64,000 bases of DNA from Anaerolineales bacterium (GTDB taxonomy: Bacteria; Chloroflexota; Anaerolineae; Anaerolineales; DRMV01). Positions 42,908 through 51,916 of this stretch are shown here, piece after piece. Under the pieces are notes generated by a model that had not been told where the DNA came from, searched no databases, and saw only the letters and a program-made list of their open reading frames with translations. Every line of letters starts with the position of its first letter. The first letter of the stretch is position 1. The position numbers and the translations under genes were made by a program. The stretch spans positions 1 to 64,000 of the forward strand of contig JALVVL010000039.1 in the NCBI GenBank assembly GCA_027023425.1, read 5' to 3'.

Positions 42908-45900
42908 ATGGCACTTCCCTTTCTGCTGGAACTGAGAGAACGCCTTTCGGAAGCCAATTTCAAAACCGTGGCGCGGGCGTTGTGGCACAACCCGCTTTTG
43001 TGGCGGGCGCTCCACTCGCCGCTTGGGAAAGCCGCACTGCAAACTTTGGGCGATGATTTGGCGGAATGGAAGCCAGCGGTGCTGGCCGCCGTTGCCGCCG
43101 ACTTGCCCGCGAGCGCGTTGCCGCAAGAGTTTGCGCGCACCCTCCTGCTTGCCCGGCGCCTCGGCGAGATTTCGGACAAAAGCCGCGATGACCTGAGCGC
43201 GGCCATCATCGCCGAAAAGCCACCCTTCCAACGGCTGGCCGCGGCGCTATCCATTGCCTTGCAGGCCGACAAAAACGACAACCTCGCCGAAGCCGTGACG
43301 GGCTCAAAAGCCGGCGAACGGGCTTACCTGCACGCTCTGCTTGCCCAACCCCAGACACCCGAAGCGCTGGCCTCGGCCATAGCCAAGTTTTTAGCAATGT
43401 TACCGCCGCAAAGCGCCTTGCGGCTTCTTTGGGAAGTGCGCCATTCTCACCCCGAAATTGCGAGCAAAATTGAAAGCCCCTCAGTTTCCAAAACGCCCCT
43501 TTCCTACAAACTTTGGCAAGCGGCAATGATAGCCGCCGCGGCAGGGCAAAACGCGGATGCCCACAAGCGCTTTGAACAAGCGCGCGGCGAGTTCTCCCAA
43601 AGTTTAGCCCTGCTTTCAGCGCAAGAAGCCGAACTCGCCGCCGAGCGCAACGATTTTGCCTCGGCGCTGGAATGGTGGAAAAAAGCGTTTAGCCTTCTGC
43701 CCCAAAATGAAGAGTACGCCGCGGGCTATGCCTTTGCCCTGAGCGAAGTCGGCGAAAACGACAAAGCCCGGCAGGTGCTCCCCCCCACCCCACAAAAAGC
43801 GGCAACGCTCGCCGTTTGGGCTTATGTGCACCATTTCCGCAGCCCCGAGGCCGCCCGCGACTACGCCTTGGCCGCCGCTGAGCGCCTCCCCAACGCCGAT
43901 GTCCCTTCCTACATCTTCAATCCCCTCGTGGAAGTGCTGGTAGCGGTGGGAGAAATGGAAGCCGCGGCCGAAACGGCGCTGTTTGCCGCCCAAAGTTCCC
44001 CAATGGACGCAGACGCTTTCAACCGCGCGGCGGCGCTGCTCGGCAAAACGGGCCAACACCCCGCCGCGGCGGAAGCGGCGCTGTGGGCAAACACCCTGGA
44101 ACGAACCCCGAACAGGCTGCGGCTTTTGGCAAATTCGGCCGCGGAATGTTGCCCGACAGTGGCACTTGAGGCATACCGCCAACTCACGGCCGAAAACCCG
44201 CGCCCCGACGACTTGTTCAACCTTGCTTCGCTGGCGCTAAACCACGGAGAACTTGACGAGGCCCGCGACGCGGCCGAAAAACTGCTCGCCGAACGGCCTC
44301 AACACGCCCCTGCCTTGGCTATTTTGGGGCGCATTGAAATTGCCAAAGGGAACTTGAAAGCAGCCAAACGCCATCTTGAACGCTCGGTCTCAATTGAACC
44401 TACCCCGCAAGCCTACCTTGCCCTCGCCGAAATAAACCGCAAGCAGGAAGGGCTGAGCGCCGCCATTGAAACTTTACAAACTGCAATTGACCTCCTGCCC
44501 AACCATGCTGCCCTGCACCGCAAACTCGGCGAGTTTTTGCTGCAAGCCCACCATCCGGCGCACGCCCTTCCACACCTTGAAAAAGCCATCACGCTGGAAC
44601 CCAACGACGCCGAAGCCACAGTTGCCCTTGCCCAAGCCCTTGCCGCTTTAGGTAAGCACGAAGAACTCAAGAATTTGCTTGAAGGCAAGCACGAATACCG
44701 CCAAAATCCCGAAGCCGCCCTTCTGCTTGCTCAGGCATATTTGCACTTGGGCAACCCCCACAAAGCCAAAGCGGTGATAGCCCCGCACGCCGAAAAGGAG
44801 GGAGCGTCCCCAATCCACCTACTCGCCTATGCCCGCGCGCTCTATGCCGTTGAAGATTACGAATCGGCCGCGCAGGTAGCGCAAAAGGCAATAGCGGCGC
44901 TCGGCAAGCCATCTGCTGGGGAAGAAAGCACCCTCCGCGCCGACCTAAACACCGTGCTGGCCGACTCGCTTTTGGCTTTGGGCAAAGCCAAGACGGCGCT
45001 GGAAGTCTACCTTGCCGCCTACGGGCAAATTCCCACTGGCGAAATTGAGCGCAAATTGAAGGTGGCGCGCGGCCTGCTCCGCGCCGCCCTCGCGGCCGGT
45101 AAGAGCGACCTCGCAGTTGAAGTGGTTGAGGAGACCTTGCCCTTTGCGCCACACGACCGCGAATTTCATTCGCTTGCCGCCTGCGCCTACGCCGCCGCTG
45201 GACTTCCCGAGAAAGCCCTTGCCGCCGCCTACAACGCTTGCCTGCTGAGCGATTTTGCCCCCGACGAAGCCCGCGCATACGCCCAACTTGCAGTGGAAAA
45301 CGGCAAAGCCCATGAAGCCGCCGAGGTGCTTCAGCAGGCGGTGGCGCGCTCGCCCAAAAATTACGGCTTGAGGCTGGTGCTGGCCGATGCTTTCCTCGCC
45401 GCCGAAAACCCAAGCGCCGCGCTGGCCGCGCTTTCGCCGCTTTTGGACGAAGATGCCTTCCCCGAAGCAGAAGTGTGCGCTGAGGCTGGCAAGCGGATGT
45501 TAGAACTGGACGCCGCGGAACAAGCCGAGCAATGCCTGCGGCGCGCGGTGCAAATGCAGGAAAACGCGCCGTTGGAATGGTATCTTGAGTTGATCCACGC
45601 CCTGCGGGCACAGAAAAAGCACCAAAAAGCCGCCGAGGCGGCGCGCATCGCCCTTTCTCTGCCCGAGGCGCTTTCAAACGCCAAAGCCTCAGCGCGGCTA
45701 CACCTTGCGCTCGCACAAAGCCTGTTTGCCCTTGGGGCAAAAGACGAGGCCAACAACACCCTGCAAGAGGCACTCAAAAACCATCCTCGCGACGCCGAAC
45801 TGCACCGCGAAGCCATGCTTTTGTGGCGCAAAACCGGCGGCCTGCGGTTCATCGTTGAAGCCGCCGAGCGCTTCTTGGCTGCCGAGCCGCAAAACTGCGG

Positions 45901-47980
45901 CTTGCGTGAAATGGCCGCCGAGGCCGCCCGTGACCTACTGATGCCTGAACGGGCGCGCCGGTTGCTGGCCGCCATTCCAGTCCAAGGAGAAGAAGCCATT
46001 GGCTGTTACCTGCTGAGCGCCGAACTTGCACTGGAAGCCGGTGAAGAAGTGGCGGCGGCCAAGATGTTGCAAAAAGCAATTTCTGCCGGAGCAAGCGGCG
46101 CGCGCGCCCTGTTTTTGCAAGCCCGGCTTGCAGAACGCTCCGGCGACCGTGCCCGCGCCGAGCGCCTGTTCGCCGAAGCGCGTGGCCGTTTGCCACACCA
46201 AGCCAATAGCGCCCTGCTTTCGGCAGCGGCTGAGGCGGCGCTTGAATTGCAGGCGTGGAAAGAGGCAAATGACTTCGCCGCACGCGCTGCCGAATCCGCC
46301 CCGTACAGCCCGCTGAATTTCTTGCGGGTGGCGCGCTTCACGGTGCTGACCGCCGAAGCGCAGGAGCGCGCCGAAGCGGTAGAAGAAATTGCCCACGCTC
46401 CGGGCAAAGAGGCTTTGGGAGCGGAGGCCGCTTCTAAATGGCAGAGCGCACTTGCTCAAGCCGCCGCGTTGCTCGGCTCTCCAAGTGAGGCAACGCCGAG
46501 CGCCCATCCGGCTTTGGAACGCTGGCAGTTGCGCGGCGAGGCAATTTTCCACGCCCGCGCCGCCGACGCCCTGCTCCACAGTCCTTGGCTGGACGATGCT
46601 GCGGCGTGGTGGAGCGCCAAACGCCGCGCAGGCGAAACGCCCAACGGCAAAACCCTGCCGGAACGCCCGCGTTTAGGCCACCATTTGACGGCATTTCAGG
46701 TAGCCCTCTACTTGGAATGGCTTGGGAAGCCACGCCCTGCCCTTGAAGCCGCCGAGGCCGCTGTGCAGGCCAAGCCGCGCTTTGCCGAGGGGCAAGCATT
46801 GGTCGCGCGCCTCGCCTTGGGGTTAGAAAAGGCCGAGCGCGCAAAATCGGCCATAGAGGCGGCCTTGGGCATTTTCCCCGGTGAGCCGCGCTGGCATACG
46901 CTCGCCGCTCGCGTTGACGAGGCCCTTGGCAACGACAAAAGCGCCATTCAGCACTACACCCGCGCTGCCGAACTGGAGCCCAACCACCTGCCACACCGCC
47001 TGCGACTCGCCAAGGCATTCTTGAAAGCAGATAACCGCCAAAGTGCCTTGGATGCACTCCGAAAAGCCGAAAGCGACTTTCCGAACAATGCCGCGGTTTA
47101 CCTTGCACTGGCAGAAGTACTGTTTGCGCTCGGTCGGCCTATGGAAGCCGCAACGTACGCTGACGAAGCCCTAAAACTCGGCGAAAATTCGCCTAAAGCC
47201 CTGAGTTTGCGGGCGCGCATAGCCCAGCACCTCGGCGATCACCAAACTGCTCTTGAAATAGCCGAGCGCTTGCGGCAAAAGGAAGGCCTTACCACCGAAG
47301 CGGCAACTTGCTTGGCGCGAGCCCTTTCCGGCCTTGGCAGAGATTCCGAAGCCCTGCAGGTGGTTGAAGAAGCCATTGCCGAAGCCGATAGCGCGCCGCC
47401 GGTAGATCTGGAAGTTTTGCAAGCGCGCCTGCTGAGCAAAGTTGCCCCGGAGGAAGGGCTGGAAAAATGGCGCGAGTTGAGCGAACAGCATCCGGACGAG
47501 CCGCGCATTCTGCTTGGGTTGGCTGAGGCGCTGGCCGATGCAAACCGCCCAAGCGAGGCACAGCAAGCGGCGCGGCAGGCGTTGCCGTTTGCCGATTTCC
47601 TCGCGCCGGAGGAACAAAGTAGGCTGTTCCTTTTGCTGGGACGCTTGGCAATGCAAGAAGGCAATCTTGACCAAGCAGTGCATTACCTGACTAAGGCCAC
47701 ACTGGCCGCGCCGCAGAGCGCTGAGGCTTGGCTCACCTTAGGGCGCGCCGAGGCGGCGCGCGGCCTTTACAAAGATGCCCTTGAAGCCTATGCCCATGCG
47801 CGGGAATATGCCCCCCATGACCCCCTGCCCTACTACTACGCCGCGCTCGCAGCAAAGGAAATTCGCGATTTCCAAACCGCCGAGGAGTTGCTACGCGAGG
47901 CCGCGCGGCTTGATCCGGATAACCTTGCTGTGCAACGGCAGTTGATGGCTGTTTCGGTGATAAACCTTGTGCACGGTTGA
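42908..47980 (+). CDS. Giant TPR-repeat protein, 1690 residues
   Basis: A soluble, Ala/Glu/Leu-rich all-helical protein, with tetratricopeptide-like units across nearly its whole length, for example HAPALAILGRIEIAKGNLKAA, NDAEATVALAQALAALGKHEE and AEAWLTLGRAEAARGLYKDA. Consensus positions (W/L-G-Y/A-A-F-A-P) recur about every 34 residues. No signal peptide, membrane segment or enzymatic domain is seen. The gene has the same bulk base composition as its neighbours. ATG 42908 is chosen over a TTG at 42896. It lies between a small membrane protein and a TPR-caspase-like protein, suggesting a scaffold of one system; function unknown. Confidence 0.88.
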   Translation: MALPFLLELRERLSEANFKTVARALWHNPLLWRALHSPLGKAALQTLGDDLAEWKPAVLAAVAADLPASALPQEFARTLLLARRLGEISDKSRDDLSAAIIAEKPPFQRLAAALSIALQADKNDNLAEAVTGSKAGERAYLHALLAQPQTPEALASAIAKFLAMLPPQSALRLLWEVRHSHPEIASKIESPSVSKTPLSYKLWQAAMIAAAAGQNADAHKRFEQARGEFSQSLALLSAQEAELAAERNDFASALEWWKKAFSLLPQNEEYAAGYAFALSEVGENDKARQVLPPTPQKAATLAVWAYVHHFRSPEAARDYALAAAERLPNADVPSYIFNPLVEVLVAVGEMEAAAETALFAAQSSPMDADAFNRAAALLGKTGQHPAAAEAALWANTLERTPNRLRLLANSAAECCPTVALEAYRQLTAENPRPDDLFNLASLALNHGELDEARDAAEKLLAERPQHAPALAILGRIEIAKGNLKAAKRHLERSVSIEPTPQAYLALAEINRKQEGLSAAIETLQTAIDLLPNHAALHRKLGEFLLQAHHPAHALPHLEKAITLEPNDAEATVALAQALAALGKHEELKNLLEGKHEYRQNPEAALLLAQAYLHLGNPHKAKAVIAPHAEKEGASPIHLLAYARALYAVEDYESAAQVAQKAIAALGKPSAGEESTLRADLNTVLADSLLALGKAKTALEVYLAAYGQIPTGEIERKLKVARGLLRAALAAGKSDLAVEVVEETLPFAPHDREFHSLAACAYAAAGLPEKALAAAYNACLLSDFAPDEARAYAQLAVENGKAHEAAEVLQQAVARSPKNYGLRLVLADAFLAAENPSAALAALSPLLDEDAFPEAEVCAEAGKRMLELDAAEQAEQCLRRAVQMQENAPLEWYLELIHALRAQKKHQKAAEAARIALSLPEALSNAKASARLHLALAQSLFALGAKDEANNTLQEALKNHPRDAELHREAMLLWRKTGGLRFIVEAAERFLAAEPQNCGLREMAAEAARDLLMPERARRLLAAIPVQGEEAIGCYLLSAELALEAGEEVAAAKMLQKAISAGASGARALFLQARLAERSGDRARAERLFAEARGRLPHQANSALLSAAAEAALELQAWKEANDFAARAAESAPYSPLNFLRVARFTVLTAEAQERAEAVEEIAHAPGKEALGAEAASKWQSALAQAAALLGSPSEATPSAHPALERWQLRGEAIFHARAADALLHSPWLDDAAAWWSAKRRAGETPNGKTLPERPRLGHHLTAFQVALYLEWLGKPRPALEAAEAAVQAKPRFAEGQALVARLALGLEKAERAKSAIEAALGIFPGEPRWHTLAARVDEALGNDKSAIQHYTRAAELEPNHLPHRLRLAKAFLKADNRQSALDALRKAESDFPNNAAVYLALAEVLFALGRPMEAATYADEALKLGENSPKALSLRARIAQHLGDHQTALEIAERLRQKEGLTTEAATCLARALSGLGRDSEALQVVEEAIAEADSAPPVDLEVLQARLLSKVAPEEGLEKWRELSEQHPDEPRILLGLAEALADANRPSEAQQAARQALPFADFLAPEEQSRLFLLLGRLAMQEGNLDQAVHYLTKATLAAPQSAEAWLTLGRAEAARGLYKDALEAYAHAREYAPHDPLPYYYAALAAKEIRDFQTAEELLREAARLDPDNLAVQRQLMAVSVINLVHG

Positions 47981-48075
47981 TTGGAAGAGAGATTGTAGAG
48001 AAACCGTACTGACTACCCGACACAAAAATAGGGCTACAGCTCTGATGGACTGACAAACCGCTGTATTCTATCCCA

Positions 48076-48213
48076 ATCTCTCCTATCCCCCGATGAGCCT
48101 CGCTTCCGCTCGGCTCATCTGCCCCCTTCCCTCCCTTAGTAAGGGAGGGAAGGGGGCGGCTCCGGCGGGCTGAGCGAAAGCAAAGCCTCGCCGGAGCGGG
48201 GGTAGGGAGAGAT
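48076..48213. repeat. Nested palindrome of about 138 bp (MITE-like)
   Basis: Outer arms ATCTCTCCTATCCCCC (48076-48091) and GGGGGTAGGGAGAGAT (48198-48213) are near-complementary. Inside are three hairpins: GATGAGCC...GGCTCATC (48092-48119), a perfect 17-bp stem GCCCCCTTCCCTCCCTT-AGT with its complement (48121-48157), and GCTCCGGCG...CGCCGGAGC (about 48159-48197). No T-run follows. The flanking text 47981-48075 and 48214-48289 shows nothing else. Confidence 0.8.
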
Positions 48214-48289
48214 CAAGTATGGAGAGATAATGCAAGATGGGATTTGTGGATCAATGAGGCGATGATTGAGTGCACCTTTTATTTTGTCA

Positions 48290-48442
48290 GGACTTACGCA
48301 GTTGCTCGTAGAAGCACTCGTTTTCATTTCATGGCGAGCCGCCGTAGGCGGCGAAGCCATCCCCCAGACAATGGGGGAGACCGCTTCGGCGGTCTACGAC
48401 CGCCTCGCGGCGACATTAAGGAGGAGAACTGTGTAACTCCTA
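48290..48442. repeat. Dispersed hairpin repeat 'CATGGCGAGCCGCC', copy 4
   Basis: Closest to copy 1, sharing the left flank 'ACTTACGCAGTTGCTCGTAG' and the inner GACCGCTTCGGCGGTC. The stretch 48443-48587 holds two 'TGGCTAYRCGAA' words and the ribosome site of the next gene. Confidence 0.85.
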
Positions 48443-48587
48443 TTTGTGTTGGGTAATCAGAAATCGTATAGAAACTGCTTTACTGGCTATGCGAAATTGC
48501 TCTTGGCTACACGAAATACCGTTGGCCGCTGTAGAACGGCTCCGCACAATGCGAGCAATCTAAAACACTCTCACAGAGGTGCAACCG

Positions 48588-51080
48588 ATGAAACTACTTC
48601 CGCGAACAGAGTGGCTGAAAATCATCAATCTCGCTATGAAAAAGCACAACTGGGAATTTGCGCGCCAAGCCACCGATGAATATCTGCAATTCGTCCCCAA
48701 CGACCTTGAAATAACCCTGCTGAAGGCGCAAGCCTTGCTCGGCTTAGGGAAGGCCGAGCGCGCCGCCAAACTCGCCGCGGCATTAGCCGAAGCCGACCCG
48801 GAGTTCGCCGAAGCCTATTTCACCTTGGGGCAAGCGCTGCCCGAAGAGGATGAACAGCAGGCTGTGGTAGCCGGTGCACTGGCCGCCCTTTCGGGCGCAA
48901 ACTCTACCAACGCGCCGGCGTGGGGCAAAGCACTGCGCCGAGCCTACGAGGCCATGAAACAAGGTGAACTTGAGCGCGCTCAAGCCGCACTGTTCGCCGT
49001 GCTCCCCGGCAACGAGCAAATTGCATTGCTCGCCGTTGCACATTTGCGCCTAATTTGGGCCGAGGGCGACTGGGCCGCCACCCTGCACCTCGCCCGCCGC
49101 TACCACAAAATGTTTCCGCGCGCCTTGCCCATCCGCCTCATCTTGGCGCACCACCTCGCCCAAAGCGGCGAAGAAGCCCAAAGCGTGGCTTTGCTACACA
49201 CCGCGGCCAACGACGACCCCGCCCAGCGCGTGGTGCGGCGGCTGTTTGGCAAAGAGCATCCTTACCGCGCCTTGTGGCCGGACGACCTGAGCGCCCCACT
49301 GGAACTGCCGCTGCCGGCCGATATTGCCGCCGCGTTGGGCATCAACATCCTGAGCGCGCCCAAAACCGCTCCCGAAAAGCCGCACACCAACGCCGAAAAA
49401 TCCTCCCCCACCCCCAAAAAGGCCGAGCAAGCGCCCAACCTGCCGCCTGAGGAAACCCCTCCCCCAACAAGCAAACCTCCGCGGCAAGCCGCGCCACCCC
49501 GCCCAAACCTCAAGGAAATTGCCAAGCGCCTCACCGTGCCTTCCCCAACCGAGGCCGACGGGCGTTTTCCCTACTATGTGGTGCTTTCATCGCGCAAGGG
49601 ATTGGAGGAGCAATACGGCCTCGGCGCAACAAAAAGCATTTTGGAGCACGCCCACAGGCTGGTGGAAGCGGTAAGCGCTCGCGAAGATTGGGAAGCCATT
49701 TTGCTGCTGGCCGACGACCCAACCTCGGCGAAACTCCACAACGTCAAGCCGGTCAACCATTCCGACCCGTGGGCGGTCAAACGGCTGCTGGCCGAGTTGG
49801 ACAAGGCGTTAGCAAAAAAGGGAAGCATGGTGGGCGCGGTGCTGATACTCGGCGGCGACAAAGTCATCCCATTCCACCAACTGCCAAACCCTGTGGAAGA
49901 TGCCGACGACGTGGTGCATTCCGATGCGCCATACGGCTCGCGGGATGAAAACTTTTTGGTGCCCGAATGGCCGGTTGGCCGCCTGCCCGACAGCGCCGAC
50001 GGCGACCCCGGGCTGCTGTTGAGCGCCCTCCGCAGAATCACAACCTACCACCGCGCGGCGGCTCGGCGCGTCGGATGGTGGAAGCGCCTGCTGGAGGCGC
50101 TGCGTGCGCGGCTAAAACGGCGCAAGCCCAACATAGGCTATACAGCCGAGGTGTGGGAGCGCGCCGCGCTGAGCGTGTTCCGCAGCATAGGCTCGCCCAA
50201 AGCGCTGTGGACATCGCCGCCCACCCACGCCGAGACAATCGGCGGTCTGCCGCGCGCCGAATTCGGCTATTTCAACCTGCACGGTCTGGTTGATGCTTCG
50301 GCTTGGTACGGCCAAAGCGACCCCACCCGCCCCAACTCCGGCTCACCCGATTATCCGGTTGCCCTGCGCCCTCAAGACGTACCCCAAAACGGCCGCTCCC
50401 CTAAAGTTGTAGCCACCGAAGCCTGCTACGGCGCTCATGTGATGGGGAAGACCTCGCAAACCTCGCTTGCCCTGCGCTTTTTGCTGAACGGCGTGCACGC
50501 CTTCATAGGCTCTACTGCAACCGCTTATGCCAGTTTAGAGCCGCCGCTGGCGGGGGCGGACTTGCTGATCAGGCTGTTTTGGCAAAGGCTAAAAGCCGGT
50601 GCGCCCGCCGGTGAAGCCCTGCGGCAGGCCAAAGTCTATTTCGCCCGTGAGATGCACCGCAAACAAGGTTTTTTAGATGCCGAAGACCAAAAAACTCTGA
50701 TGGAATTTGTGCTTTACGGCGACCCGCTTTACAGCCTGCGGGGCGCACTGGCAGCGAAAGGGGTGCTGCGCTCGCCGCAGAGCCTGCCCGTGCTCGCCGC
50801 CCGCGAAGAGGTGCTGGAAGAGGCTTCGCTGCCTCCAAAGGTGCTTTCACAGGTGAAGAAAATGGCGCGCGCGTACCTGCCTGGTGCGGAAGGATTCAGC
50901 GTGCAAGTAGCGGCGGAGGCACTGGAAAGCGAAGGAAGCCGCGCCAAAGGCAGCGGCATAAAAGGGAAAGTGGTTGTAGTGAGCAAGAGCGTGCCCGCGG
51001 CGTCGTTCACACATCGGCACTACGTGCGCATCACAATGAACGCCAAAGGCAAGGTGGTGAAAGTTTCGGTGTCGCGGTAA
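48588..51080 (+). CDS. TPR protein with C-terminal caspase-like (C25-type) cysteine protease domain
   Basis: 830 residues. Residues 1-230 are TPR-like helices; 255-310 a Pro/Lys-rich linker (PEETPPPTSKPP). From about 325 a clan CD peptidase fold begins (FPYYVVLSSRKGLEE). Putative catalytic dyad: His565 in GYFNLHGLVD and Cys613 in VVATEACYGAHV, followed by FIGSTATAYASLEPPLAGADLL as in gingipain/C25 and CHAT proteases. A small C-terminal domain (about 745-830) is Lys-rich. No signal peptide, so it should act inside the cell, unlike secreted gingipains. ATG 48588 has AGAGGTG upstream. The neighbouring giant TPR protein is its likely partner. Confidence 0.85.
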   Translation: MKLLPRTEWLKIINLAMKKHNWEFARQATDEYLQFVPNDLEITLLKAQALLGLGKAERAAKLAAALAEADPEFAEAYFTLGQALPEEDEQQAVVAGALAALSGANSTNAPAWGKALRRAYEAMKQGELERAQAALFAVLPGNEQIALLAVAHLRLIWAEGDWAATLHLARRYHKMFPRALPIRLILAHHLAQSGEEAQSVALLHTAANDDPAQRVVRRLFGKEHPYRALWPDDLSAPLELPLPADIAAALGINILSAPKTAPEKPHTNAEKSSPTPKKAEQAPNLPPEETPPPTSKPPRQAAPPRPNLKEIAKRLTVPSPTEADGRFPYYVVLSSRKGLEEQYGLGATKSILEHAHRLVEAVSAREDWEAILLLADDPTSAKLHNVKPVNHSDPWAVKRLLAELDKALAKKGSMVGAVLILGGDKVIPFHQLPNPVEDADDVVHSDAPYGSRDENFLVPEWPVGRLPDSADGDPGLLLSALRRITTYHRAAARRVGWWKRLLEALRARLKRRKPNIGYTAEVWERAALSVFRSIGSPKALWTSPPTHAETIGGLPRAEFGYFNLHGLVDASAWYGQSDPTRPNSGSPDYPVALRPQDVPQNGRSPKVVATEACYGAHVMGKTSQTSLALRFLLNGVHAFIGSTATAYASLEPPLAGADLLIRLFWQRLKAGAPAGEALRQAKVYFAREMHRKQGFLDAEDQKTLMEFVLYGDPLYSLRGALAAKGVLRSPQSLPVLAAREEVLEEASLPPKVLSQVKKMARAYLPGAEGFSVQVAAEALESEGSRAKGSGIKGKVVVVSKSVPAASFTHRHYVRITMNAKGKVVKVSVSR

Positions 51081-51094
51081 AGGTACTTGGCGGT

Positions 51095-51480
51095 ACCATC
51101 CACCGATTGACACAGATTTACACCGATTGAAGAAAACCACAGAGGACACAGAAGCACCACAGAGAACACAGAAATTTTCTCTCTGCGTCTCTGTTTCCTC
51201 CGCGTCTCTGCGTGACCCTTGGCGTCCTCCGTGTCCTTGGCGACCTTGGCGTCCCTTCTTTGTGCTCTCTGCGTCTCTGCTTTCTCTGCGTCCCTGCGTC
51301 ATCATCCACCGATTGACACAGATTTACACCGATTGAAGAAAACCACAGAGGACACAGAAGCACCACAGAGAACACAGAAATTTACAGAAAACACAGAAAT
51401 TTTCTCTCTGCGTCTCTGTTTCCTCCGCGTCTCTGCGTGACCCTTGGCGTTAACCTCTGTGCTAATCTGTGTAATCTGTG
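51095..51480. repeat. Mosaic intergenic repeat block
   Basis: Two near-identical halves: 'CATCCACCGATTGACACAGATTTACACCGATTGAAGAAAACCACAGAGGACACAGAAGCACC' recurs at about 51098 and 51302, and 'TTTCTCTCTGCGTCTCTG' also recurs, giving a ~205-bp direct duplication. No gene seen. Confidence 0.9.
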
Positions 51481-51515
51481 GTTTCCCTTTCACCAAGCGA
51501 GAAAAACACACCAAC

Positions 51516-51552
51516 AAAAAAAACGGGGCGAGGAAATCCTCGTCCCGTTTTG
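51516..51552 (-). terminator. Intrinsic terminator of the cold-shock gene
   Basis: On the minus strand AAAACGGGACGAGGA pairs with TCCTCGCCCCGTTTT, followed by a continuous T-run. It starts ~19 bp after the stop. Confidence 0.9.
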
Positions 51553-51570
51553 CGGTCAGTGGTCGCTTGC

Positions 51571-51783
51571 TCAACCAATAACGACTACATCTTGAGCCTG
51601 CGGGCCTTTGGGCGATTCAACCACCTCAAACTCCACACGCTGGCCTTCTTCCAACGAGCGGTAGCCGGTGCCGCGGATACCACTGTAGTGGACGAAGACG
51701 TCGCGCCCTTCGTCGGGGGTGATAAACCCATAGCCTTTGGTTGCATTGAACCACTTGACCGTGCCGGTTTGGCGCTCTGCCAC
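51571..51783 (-). CDS. CspA-family cold-shock protein
   Basis: 70 residues, one cold-shock domain. RNA-binding motifs KGYGFI (RNP1) and DVFVHY (RNP2) are intact, and the start [14 protein letters not shown] is typical. Binds single-stranded RNA/DNA as a chaperone. GTG at 51783 with GGAGG upstream is chosen; an upstream ATG frame would add 30 residues encoded by the leader. Has its own consensus promoter and terminator; the leader is about 75 nt. Confidence 0.95.
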   Translation of the reverse strand: MAERQTGTVKWFNATKGYGFITPDEGRDVFVHYSGIRGTGYRSLEEGQRVEFEVVESPKGPQAQDVVVIG

Positions 51784-51863
51784 AACACACCTCCAAAAAT
51801 AAATTCGCTCGGCAGGCGCTGGTGGGCAAGCACGGCCTCGCCAAACTGCTGCCTTGCAGTTAC

Positions 51864-51892
51864 ACTTTAGCACATACCCAAAGCGCAGTCAA
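51864..51892 (-). promoter_or_regulatory. Promoter of the cold-shock gene
   Basis: TTGACT (51892-51887) - 17 bp - TAAAGT (51869-51864), with TGC before the -10. Back-to-back with the divergent promoter at 51902. Confidence 0.75.
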
Positions 51893-51901
51893 GGGGGGTT
51901 G

Positions 51902-51910
51902 TGGTATCAT
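51902..51910 (+). promoter_or_regulatory. Extended -10 (TGGTATCAT), leaderless layout
   Basis: TATCAT at 51905-51910 with TGG before it; the ATG at 51917 starts after six bases, so the transcript should begin at or near the start codon. Confidence 0.6.
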
Positions 51911-51916
51911 CATCGC

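Noticed and set aside
48121-48157. Perfect hairpin as terminator of the giant TPR gene
   Set aside because: No T-run follows and it lies inside a larger nested palindrome, so a repeat is the better reading.
48588-51080. Secreted gingipain-type protease
   Set aside because: There is no signal peptide; the N-terminus is TPR-like, so an intracellular caspase-like protein is more likely.
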